Assembly: GCF_000002985.6 (NCBI RefSeq)
Contig: NC_003281.10
Span: 11,408,001 to 11,472,000 of the forward strand
Direction of reading: 5' to 3'
Source: Caenorhabditis elegans
Taxonomy: Eukaryota; Nematoda; Chromadorea; Rhabditida; Rhabditidae
Length of the DNA stretch: 64,000 bases
Position numbers and translations under genes: made by a program. The notes beneath the pieces are model-generated. The model did not search any database. It was not told the DNA's origin and worked only from the letters and a program-made list of their open reading frames with translations. This document shows positions 12,201 to 20,417 of this stretch, in pieces. How positions within the stretch are numbered: the first letter of the stretch is position 1; each line of letters opens with the position of its first letter.

Positions 12201-15200
12201 TTAAAACAAATCGCGGATATCGGCGTCGGAAAAGATTATGAGACCACTTTTTCAGTGAGTTTTTAAGTCGAGGGCATTGTTTACAGGGTCTTTATTTTAT
12301 TTTTACAGGATAAATCCCAACTCACAAGCTTATCCCTTCCTACAGTACCCACCCGCAATTCCATTGCCACATCTCCAGTCGTATCACTCTGTGAGGACCT
12401 GAAAGCAAGTAAAAAATCAAAGAAATCAAGATCAATTTCTTCATCGCCAATCCCACCAAATAGCCTACACGAGGAGGAGACACAAACTCCATTGTAAGGA
12501 TCTAGAACGTTCGGAAAAGTAAATTGTGATTTTTAGGCGTCAAAATATGGTGCACATGGCCACAGATCCATGTACATCACAGCTGGTGCATAGGTCTACA
12601 GTGACTTCTCCAGTTGGAAGGGAAGACGCGGAGACGGTGAGTTTTGGTTTTTTTTTTTGAAGAGAAGGTTGCCCATTTTTAGCGGAGGTAGATCAGTATT
12701 AAAAAAAGCGACTGTGGGGAAATTGTTAAAAACTAATCCAATAGTGTCAAAATGACCGAATATCATAATAAAAATTTTCAAAAAATTTTTCAAATTTTTT
12801 TTCACTGTCAAAAGGTGACAATTACTCGGCTTTTGACACTCATAATTTTGAAAGTCGACCAAAAAAAAAAGGTTTTTTTTCCTACATGTTTTATACTATT
12901 ATTTTGTTTTAATTATTCATATCAAAACATTGTAGTGGTCGAAACATGCTTTAGAACTGCTCTGGATTTTCTCAAAAGCTCATATTTTTCAAAATTTTGG
13001 GAATTTGCCCAAACTTTGACAGGAAATTTTGAAAAATCTAAAACTTTTTATATTATAAGTGTATTTAGATAAAAACCCCCACTGGCGCTGCTCCAGCTTT
13101 AAGTGCGATTTTACATCTATTTTGGCCTAACTTTCGAATATCTCAGATGGTCCCACAGCAGTTGGGCGATCGATTTTAGCATTTTTTCTGTGATTTTCAG
13201 GGGTTTTTGATATGCTGAATCCGATAACAATACTAAATTTCCATGAAAACATTTGCAAATAGGCTAAACCTCTCAAAATAAAGCGCCTCTAGCAGTTGTA
13301 GGTTATGCCAGGAAGTCGCTATAAGTGGAAGGGCAAGTTCAATATTTTCATCGAAAACAACAAACTTTAAAAAAAACTTCCGTCACTAATAGATGTGATG
13401 TATATGTTCAGGAAATGCCACAAAAAATGATGGACAGAATGGTGTCTCCGGTCTCAACAGCGATACGAGACCAAAACACGTCGCCCGTCGAGGAGCAGAC
13501 TCCCGACTTTGTAACTTGATATCTTTAAAAATGTTTTTTGTCACTTATCACCTCGTTTCAGGATGATCGAAGTATACAGACATCAATAAGCGAATGGTTC
13601 GGGAAGTTGTTGAAGAAGAAGGATGAATCTCAGCAAACATCGATTTGCGATGATGTTGTGGGGAAGTCGAAGAAGGAGGGAAAAAAGAAAAAAGCATCAA
13701 GAGATGAGAACAGTCAAGCTTCATCCCTAGGCTCCGACGTCTTCACATCATCAAATCCATCCTCGACCTCTGATGATTCCGAGAAGAATCACAAGAAGAT
13801 CAAGAAAACTTTGATAGCGCCGAACATGACTGCGAGTGTCTCAATGAGCACTCAATATTCTCCACCGCCAGGCTTCGATCGGCTATCAGAACCACATAGT
13901 ACTCGAGCGAGAAGCTCATCGACCAGTGGAATGGGCACAAGTATATTTGAGGATGAGACACGACAGGAAGTGATTGTGCAGACTGATGACTCGTATCTTA
14001 AGATTGCTAGAAGGCTGGATGAATATCGGAATAATAAGACGCAGTTTTTGCCGGTTTGTGCAGCTGCTCCATTGTCTTCGAAAGAAGTTGAGCCATTCAA
14101 GTAAGTGCTCATTGTGGGATTTTGCCATATTCCGGCAAGTTTTGCAATTGCCCGAATTAGAATTTTCATTTTTCAAGCTTCTCAAATCTCAATTAATTGT
14201 ATACTTTTGGAAAAAAGACAACCGAAAATGGGATGGGTGGCAATTGCCGTTCGGCAATTTTTTTTTTTGGCAACTTGCCGGTTTGCCGCTTTGCCGGAAA
14301 TTTAGATTTTTGGCAAATTGCCGATTTGCCGGAAATTTTTATTTTTGGCGATTTGCCAATTTTCCCAAAATTTTGATTTTCGGCACATTGCCGATTTGCC
14401 GGAAATTTTTATTTTTGTCGATTTGCCAATTTTCCCAAAATTTTGATTTTCGGCACATTGCCGATTTGCCGGAAATTTTTATTTCTGGCAATTTGACGAT
14501 TTGCCGGAAATTATTATTTCTTGCAATTTGCCGATTTGCCGGAAATTTTGATTTTCGGTAAATGGCCGATTTGCCGGAAATTTTTATTTCTTGAGTTTGA
14601 ACATAAAAGAGCCAACATTTTTTGTAACTGCCGATTGTCGAAAATTCTAATAATTCAGCAATTGCCATAATGGCCGATTTCCTAAAATTAAAAAAAAATA
14701 AATATTTATGACAATTTTGCCGCATTTTTTTTATAAACCAACAATTTCTAAAATGGCTGATTTCGGAAAATTTCAAACATCGAAAAAATAAATCGACGTT
14801 TGTCAACATTGTCGTATCAAAATTTTTCAAAACACAAAGACTCAACACTTTGATATTTAATTTGGTACGGGTCCAAGAGTAAAATATAGATCTGTCTAAT
14901 TCACTTTAAACACCCCTAATATTCCAGAAGCGACCGCCCATCAGAACGAAGTCACTACTACTTTGGCGGGGGCCGTCGTGCAAGTCTAGGCCGTGGCCGG
15001 AAGAAGCCCCGTCAAGATATGAGATACGGAGAGTCACAGACTGGGCAATCTATGGATGCAGAACTTTTGAAAGAGGTTCTAGTAAGTTTTTATTTTAACT
15101 CTCTGCAAATTTTTTGATTTCGTCACTTTTTATTCCGACATTTCGAATTCAATTTCTGTGCCTAATAATCACATCTCTCACATTTAGAATGAAGAAGAAT

Positions 15201-16310
15201 CTCCACCAAAGGGTAAGTTTTAGTAGATCAAAACACCCAAATTGCCATAATGATTAACTTCTTTGGTTGGCTTATGTACTCAACTGATAATCAATTAACT
15301 TAATTTATTATCTAATACATATTTATATAATATTTCCTTGTGTTACATTCATTAATTCTTCATAGATATGTAGATACTTATACTAATTTTATAATACTTA
15401 CTACGATGTAGTTACAAAAAATTTGAAATAAAAATTTCAGAGCTCCGAAAAAAGTCGGTCAATTTCGCCGAAACGACCATGTAACAAGCGTGGTGTTTTA
15501 TCAAGGCATCCGTCACTGCCAACAGGGATTTCTCGTGGAAAAGTAGGTTGAATTGATTAATCTACTGAGAACTGATTTAATACCATTCCGGGGTGCTAAA
15601 ATGACATTAAAACCTTTTATTAAAAATTTGGAAATTGTTTACTTCGATTCAACGGGGAAAACTTAGTTTTCAACATTTTTTTGGAAGTTGCTCTGCCAGT
15701 TTTATTTTTTAATTATACTTAAAATATGCATCAGGAGTGGACGGCAATTTTTTTTTGTCGACAAGTTCGGCAAACCGATAATTCGCCGGTTTGCCGGACA
15801 TTTTGATTTTCGGCAAATTTCCGATTTGCCATTTGCCGAACCTTAATTTGGTGAAAGTTTTCAGAGGGTTTGTTAATAGGACGGTTTCTGAAATTTCCAA
15901 AAAAAAAAGTGCAAAACCACAATTTGCCGGAAATTTCAATTCCATCAATTTGCCGATTTGCCGATTCGCCGGAATATCCGATTCCGGCAATTTGCCGATT
16001 TGCCGGAAAAAACAGTTTGCCGCCCACCCCTATTATGCATATTTCCAGTGCACTCAAAATAAAAAATTTTAAAAAACCGTTTTGAAAAGTTTTATCATTT
16101 GCCGAAATTTCCGTCATGATTTAAAATTAAAAATTAATAGAGAAAACACGTTATACTTCAAATTTCATAAAACATAGAGTTAGACTACTTTTTTTTTAGG
16201 TCTCCGACTACGTGATCCAGCACGAGAAAGGAATCCATAACCCTGCGACAAATCGTCAAAGTCCCATCAAAATCATCCGGCAATACTCTCTGGATCATGA
16301 TGTTATTTAG
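6232..16310 (+). CDS. TWK-type two-pore-domain potassium channel (5' end incomplete)
   Basis: Exons, all phase-consistent: 6232-6504, 7365-7475, 7532-7659, 7819-7911, 8640-8818, 8869-9007, 9898-10118, 10191-10333, 10385-10609, 11027-11094, 11143-11320, 11373-11501, 11983-12135, 12186-12254, 12309-12493, 12537-12636, 13412-13510, 13562-14100, 14928-15081, optional 15188-15212, 15441-15542, 16200-16310. This gives at least 1132 residues. The K2P core is clear: TM1 (SVLLVLYSFLGAWVFYLF), extracellular cap, first pore with TTIGYGN, TM2, cytosolic linker, TM3 (IWLALLICVVYVAG), second pore with SLLTIGLGD, and TM4 (MFIVMFVLVIVGLSIVSMF). Such subunits dimerise into background K+ leak channels at the plasma membrane. 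The tail after TM4 is about 700 residues, hydrophilic and rich in Ser, Lys and Glu, and far longer than usual. No in-frame ATG precedes the pore exons until 7377, so an upstream start exon is missing. I do not know which twk number this is. Confidence 0.88.
8200..8625 (+). mobile_element. MITE copy in a K+ channel intron
   Basis: Starts cagaggtgagcggcaagtg, carries the complete family core (gacggaaacactttaaactg; catagaattttcttac; catacaatttttccgatt) and ends in ttgccggcaaaaaatcg a few bases before exon 8640. The right terminus is truncated against the splice acceptor, which uses element-adjacent sequence as its polypyrimidine region. Confidence 0.65.
9040..9870. repeat. Degenerate tandem array (gcgggaaattcaaatttt)
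   Basis: About 24 diverged copies of a roughly 33-36 bp unit, gaaaatttttggcgggaaattcaaatttt-like, fill most of the 890-bp intron between the exons ending at 9007 and starting at 9898. The same family occurs in the opposite orientation at 32760-33180, 50420-51040 and 55020-55580. Confidence 0.75.
10611..10835. repeat. 'tgcctaggtg/tgcctgcc' repeat tract
   Basis: Irregular repetition of tgcctaggtgcctgtgcat-like words in the intron after exon 10385-10609. Related ggcaggtaggca words recur at 7300, 33720-33900, 34090-34470 and 47280-48730. Confidence 0.6.
11551..11906 (+). repeat. Interstitial telomere-type repeat array (TTAGGC)n
   Basis: About 355 bp dominated by ggcttaggcttaggctta, the C. elegans telomere hexamer TTAGGC with the G-rich strand on +. 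It includes TTAGAC and TTGGGC variants and a homogeneous block of TTTGGC hexamers at about 11798-11855. It sits in the intron between exons 11373-11501 and 11983-12135 of the K+ channel gene. The long reading frames across it on both strands are a consequence of the 6-bp period. Confidence 0.9.
14120..14600 (+). repeat. Short array of 'ttgccgatttgccgg' units in a K+ channel intron
   Basis: The intron 14101-14927 opens with a member of the 'ttgccg' family and then shows tandem units of gatttgccggaaatttttat with alternating spacers. A roughly 70-bp block with cgatttgccaattttccc is duplicated almost perfectly at about 14330-14470. This looks like a small satellite born from a MITE arm. Confidence 0.65.
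15188..15212 (+). CDS. 25-nt cassette exon that switches the channel C-terminus
   Basis: Flanked by cacatttag and gtaagt, it encodes NEEESPPK plus one base. Its length is not a multiple of three. When skipped, exon 15081 joins 15441 in phase 0 and the protein ends HDVI* at 16310. When included, exon 15441 is read as ELRKKSVNFAETTM and stops at 15482-15484. Both versions have good splice signals, so two alternative tails are likely. Confidence 0.55.
15732..16032 (+). mobile_element. hAT-like MITE in the last K+ channel intron
   Basis: Starts caggagtggacggcaattt and ends ttgccgcccacccct(a). The flanks are atatgcat (15724-15731) and ttatgcat (16033-16040), a 7 of 8 target duplication. The interior has ttgccggtttgccgg arms and part of the family core. 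The element lies wholly in the intron before the terminal exon 16200-16310. Confidence 0.65.
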
Positions 16311-16442
16311 TCATTGTTATTTAAATTGAAGCAGGTCATCTCGTTCTTATACGGTTATTCTCATTTTTAATTCCTATGTATTTGTTTCCTTAGTAGTTCT
16401 ACTGATTCTTAAAGACACGCAAGTCTAATTGTCACTTTTTAT

Positions 16443-16448
16443 AATAAA
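16443..16448 (+). terminator. Polyadenylation signal of the K+ channel gene
   Basis: AATAAA 133 bases after the TAG at 16308-16310, the first canonical signal downstream of the stop. Confidence 0.7.
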
Positions 16449-16869
16449 ATTCTAAACGTAGGGTATATCGGCTCGATTCCCCCATCCTTTCTCACCTCAC
16501 AAAAAATGCATTTTTCCCGTTTTTAAGTTTCTATTTTCCCCCACATGTTGTTGCTTCCGGAATAACCTCACCCTATTCAAACTGTATTTCAATTGTTCTC
16601 CCTTCACTCGCTTTTTCGAGATTCCTCTCTCTTTTGTATTATGAATGTTTCTGCCTCCAGTCAGTCAGTCCGCTATTGTTACAAGAAACGAGTGGGAGCA
16701 GCAAAGACAAACAAGCACCAATCTAGGTCAATTTGTTGCGGTTTGGTGACGTGGCACGGTGCTGGAACTAGTTGAACGGAATTTTATTAGGAGGAGGTTA
16801 GCCTGAAAATGAGTCATCAGTACAGACAATTCAGGAGGGTTTGTCAATTTCCAACATGTACATTTCCAT

Positions 16870-17160
16870 GCTTAGGCTTAGGCTTAGCTTCAGGCTTAAG
16901 CTTCGGCTTAAACTTCTGCGTAGTCTTAGGCTTAGGCTTAGGCTTAGGCTTAGGCATAGGCTTAGGCTTAGGCTTTGGCTTAAGCTTCTGTGTAGTCTTA
17001 CAATTAGGCTTAAACTTAGATTTAGGCTGATGCTCAGGCTTATGCTCGGGCTTAGGCTTAGGCTTAGGCTTAGGCTTAGGCTTTGGCTTAGGTTTAGGCT
17101 TAGGCTTAGGCTTAGGCTTAGGCTTAGGCTCATGCTCAAATTTAGGTTTAGGCTTAGGCA
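16870..17160 (+). repeat. Second interstitial telomere-type array (TTAGGC)n
   Basis: About 290 bp of ggcttaggcttaggctta with interspersed variants (cttctgcgtagt, cttcggctta, gatgctcaggctta). Same strand orientation as the array at 11551. It lies about 560 bp downstream of the K+ channel stop in intergenic DNA. Confidence 0.9.
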
Positions 17161-17211
17161 AATTTTTTTTTTTAATCTTTTGTTAAATTTATTCATTTTT
17201 TATTCCAAATT

Positions 17212-17390
17212 AGATGTAAGAAAATTCATAGGATGCGTACAATTTTGCCGATTAAAAAATTCTGGAATTTTCAAAAGAAATGTGCAAACCACAGTTTGCC
17301 GAAAATTTTCGGCAAATCGGCAATTTGCCGATTTGCCGAACTTGCCGGAATTTTTCATTCCTGGCAATTTGCCGATTTGATGGAAAAAAT
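17212..17390 (+). mobile_element. 3'-half MITE fragment, 'ttgccg' family
   Basis: Begins in the core (cataggatgcgtacaatttt, then gccgattaaaa) and ends in a block of ttgccgatttgccg arms. The 5' half is missing. It directly abuts the TTAGGC array. Confidence 0.55.
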
Positions 17391-18100
17391 ATCTCCCAAT
17401 TGAACCAATATATAACGTTAATGTAAATACGGTAACAATTTTCTGATTTCTTTGAGCTTTCAAATTCCCAGCGATCACACAAGCACTACAACCCCCTAGA
17501 CGGAGAAAGCCATTCTCCCGGCAATAGACATTCAGAAAAAAGTTGCAAGCCGAAGATGAAGAAAACTGGAATCACGCTGTGCCCCTCTCACTCTCTCACT
17601 CTCTCTCAAACGTATAATAGACGTAAATGTGCATGTTTGCACACTGGCGCAATATATCCTCTTAATGGTGGCGGTATGCATTAAAAGAAATATACGGAAA
17701 ACCTGAGAGATACGAGACGAATTAAAGGTTTTTTGTTTGCGCGCTCTCTCCGCAAGGGACGTGAGATTTTCGGCACCTTTTCCCTACAGTTTTTTTGTTT
17801 CGTTCCGCGCGGAGCACGCGGGAATGTGTGATAAGGGAGCAAAGATTGAGAGATTGAGAGGTCTATTTTTGAATTGAAACAAGAGAAAAAACTGGTACTG
17901 TCAAGATAATCGGAGAAGTGTCAAGTTTTCTAGTTTGCGCGCGCGCGCGAGTTGAAGAACAGCTGTGTGAGGAGAATCAAATGGTCAAGAGAAACTACAG
18001 TAGTATTTTGAAGAGGGTACATAGTTGTTACGGCAGAGTTTTAACTTTACTATAATTGCAAATTTTCTGAGAACAAATTACCATATGTCATGTGCTTTCT
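17391..18100. other. Intergenic DNA, CT-rich and promoter-like in part
   Basis: CT repeats (ctctcactctctcactctct) at about 17585, a GC-rich patch with cgcgcggagcacgcggg near 17810 and a short (gc)n run near 17938. No exon with supporting splice sites. It may hold distal regulatory DNA of the gene at 19227. Confidence 0.35.
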
Positions 18101-18830
18101 CGAATTTCCCAGAAAGTTCTAGAGCATTCTAAATTTTTTTTTGAATTTTTCAGAAGGTTCCTCAACATTCCAAAATGTTCTCGAAATTTCCAGAAGGTTC
18201 TAGAACATTTCAAATTTTTTTTTTGAATTTTCAGAAGGTTCTAGAACATTCCAAACATTTTTCGAATTTTCCAGATTTTTCCAGAAGGCTCTAGAACATT
18301 TCAGAAGTTTCTCGAATTTTTCAAAAGGTTCTAGAACATTTCAGAATATTCTCGAATTTTTCAGAAGGTTCTAGAACATTCCTGAATTTTCTCGAATTTA
18401 CCAGAAAGCTCTAGAACATTCCAAAATTTTCTCGAATTTTCCAGAAGATTCTAGAACATTTCAGAATTTTCCCGAATTTTCCAATATCCGTTCAATAGAC
18501 GAAAAGTCAATTTTTCCCAAACTACAGTAATCCTACAGTACTCCTACAGTACCTCTACAGAACAACTACAGTACCCCAACCATATCCCGACACTAACCCC
18601 AAAGCAATATCACTTCGGTTCTAGAACATTCCAAAATTTTTTTGAGTTTTCTAGAAGGTTCCTAAACATCCCAAATTTTTTTTGAATTTTCCAAAAGGTT
18701 CTAGAACATTTCAGAATTATCTCGAATGTTCCAGAAGGTTTTAAAACATTCCAAATTTTTCTCGAATTTTTCAGAATTTTCCAAAAAGTTCTAGAACATT
18801 ACAGAATTTTGTCAAATTCTAGAAATAATT
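18100..18830 (+). promoter_or_regulatory. Tandem array of heat-shock elements, 40-bp period
   Basis: Roughly fifteen copies of ccagaaggttctagaacatt with spacer caaaattttctcgaatttt. The repeated part reads GAAnnTTCnnGAAnnTTC, that is four alternating HSF pentamer arms. Exact four-arm copies are at 18234-18251 and 18364-18381; a three-arm copy is at 18619-18631; most others differ at one position. tagaacatt recurs at 18332, 18372, 18412 and 18452, a clean 40-bp period. The array is interrupted at 18515-18610 by ctacagtaatcctacagta words. It lies 0.4-1.1 kb upstream of the gene at 19227. Heat-shock elements spread by Helitron repeats are known in Caenorhabditis, and this array may be of that type. 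Confidence 0.7.
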
Positions 18831-18959
18831 CTAGAAAAAACTGGAAAATTTCGTAAAAAAACGTTTTGAACGACCTATAAAAAAATCCCCTCCAAACAAG
18901 GCAACATTCCATAATGGTCAACAGTCATGACCTAAAATAATATATAATCTAAAAATCTC

Positions 18960-19226
18960 GAATAACTGAACAGAGACTCTTCCCCCTCTCACCGGTCCTT
19001 CAGCTCCGCTTTTCGCAATTTTTTTCCGCATTGCAATGTGTATACATACGCCGCGCGCGCTCCGTCGCACCTCGTTTTTTTGCTGCCGCTCGCGGAAACT
19101 TTTTTGCCATTGCGATTCACACTCAGCCTCCCATCTCCCGCCTCCGCTCTGTGCAGTCGGTGGTATTTAAGGTCGGCGCCGCGTGCCATTCAACACTTCC
19201 ATTGAAGACTTAGACCGAAGAAGCCA
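18960..19226 (+). promoter_or_regulatory. Core promoter of the EB-module gene
   Basis: A GC-richer stretch with CT-rich strings precedes the ATG at 19227. A TATA-like TATTTAA lies at 19164-19170, about 60 bases before the start codon. I see no acceptor-like sequence directly before the ATG, so the transcript is probably not trans-spliced. Confidence 0.55.
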
Positions 19227-20177
19227 ATGTTCAGACTTACCATCTGCGCCACACTCCTCGCCTTCACCGCCGCTCAGGTGCCAGGTAATTCTATTTTTAA
19301 ATCGTTTTTTTTCTTTGGTATTTTTGATTTTTTTAGCTTCATCTTTTTACTTTTCTCTTTACCTTCATACATTTTCAGTGGCTCCACTGTACTCTGCGTG
19401 CAGTGCCGCTGTTCCATGTGCCGCACCGGCTGTCTGCCAGGCTTCCGTCTGCATTCCAACTGCTGCTGCTCCACCAGTAAGTTTTAAAAATGCTCATGCA
19501 ATTATCTATCAACTATATTCTAGATGATGATGGCTCCACCAGCACCACTCCCAGCATACGCTCCAGCTCCACTTCCAGCATATGCTCCAGCTCCACTCCC
19601 AGCTCCAGTCTTCGCTGCTCCAGCTCCAGCTCCAGTCTTCGCCGCTCCATTCGCCGCTCCACCAGCACCAGTGATCGCTGCTCAACCAGCTCTCGGATGT
19701 GCTGCCCCATGCCTCGGAGCCGCTCAATGCGTCGCCGGAGCCTGCGCCTGCGCCAACCCAGCCGTCGTCTACTCGCCAGTCATCGGATGCCAGCCAGCTA
19801 TCCCAGTTGCGCCAGCTCCAGTTGTCGCCGGACGTCTCATCCCACAAGCCCTCCCAGGATCCCCATGTGAGCCAGGAGTCGAGTGCACCGGAGGATCGGT
19901 CTGCTCCGTCGGTGTCTGCCTCTGCCCACCAGAGCTCATCCAGGAAGGAACCGTCTGCGTTGCCCGCACCATCTACGGAGTCGTCCCACCACCAGTCATC
20001 CCAGTTGCCCCAGTCATCCCAGTTGCCCTTGGAGCCCCATGTGCCGCTCCAGTCGCTCCAGTCTACGCCTCAGCTGCCCCAGCCTGTGTCCCAGGAGCTG
20101 TATGCTCTGCTGGAGTCTGCCAGTGCGCCGGAGCCTACGAGCCACTCCAGGGAGCCTGCGTCCGCAGACGTCTCTAA
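19227..20177 (+). CDS. Secreted Ala/Pro-rich protein with EB-module-like cysteine repeats
   Basis: Three exons: 19227-19284, 19379-19476, 19524-20177, 269 residues. It starts with a signal peptide (MFRLTICATLLAFTAAQ). A first cysteine group (YSACSAAVPCAAPAVCQASV) is followed by a Pro/Ala tract of repeated PLPAYAPA and PVFAAPA units, then three more cysteine groups of the form C..P.C..G..C..G.C.C. This spacing resembles EB modules, a nematode-enriched extracellular domain. Codon use is strongly biased (GCC, GCT, CCA, CTC), as in highly expressed C. elegans genes. A role in cuticle or extracellular matrix is plausible but inferred. The array of heat-shock elements lies upstream. I do not recognise a gene symbol. 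Confidence 0.85.
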
Positions 20178-20394
20178 GAAGTTATTCATTAATAGTATCC
20201 AGTAATCCCCCCAAAACAAAACCCAACGGGCTTTCAAGAAAAATCACAAAGATACTTAAGTATAGTATCCTGGATACCACTACACTCTCTCTCTCCATTT
20301 TCCAATTTCCACCTGTTCGACAGTATTTCCCTTTTTCCTTTTTGTCTGTACATCCTGACACACTTTATATATAATCGTATTTATCATTATTCTG

Positions 20395-20400
20395 AATAAA
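20395..20400 (+). terminator. Polyadenylation signal of the EB-module gene
   Basis: AATAAA 218 bases after the stop. Cleavage would fall within a few bases of 20415, next to the antisense sbp-1 stop codon at 20418-20420. Confidence 0.8.
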
Positions 20401-20417
20401 ATCATTTTTTGTTCAAT

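Noticed and set aside
11611..17161. Long frames of repeating Leu-Ser-Leu-Ser, Lys-Pro or Leu-Gly over the TTAGGC arrays
   Set aside because: They are a direct result of the hexamer period and lie in an intron and in intergenic DNA.
19490..20374. Alternative frames on both strands over the EB-module gene
   Set aside because: GC-rich biased codons open the other frames. Only the frame at 19524-20177 continues the signal-peptide exons in phase and has cysteine periodicity.
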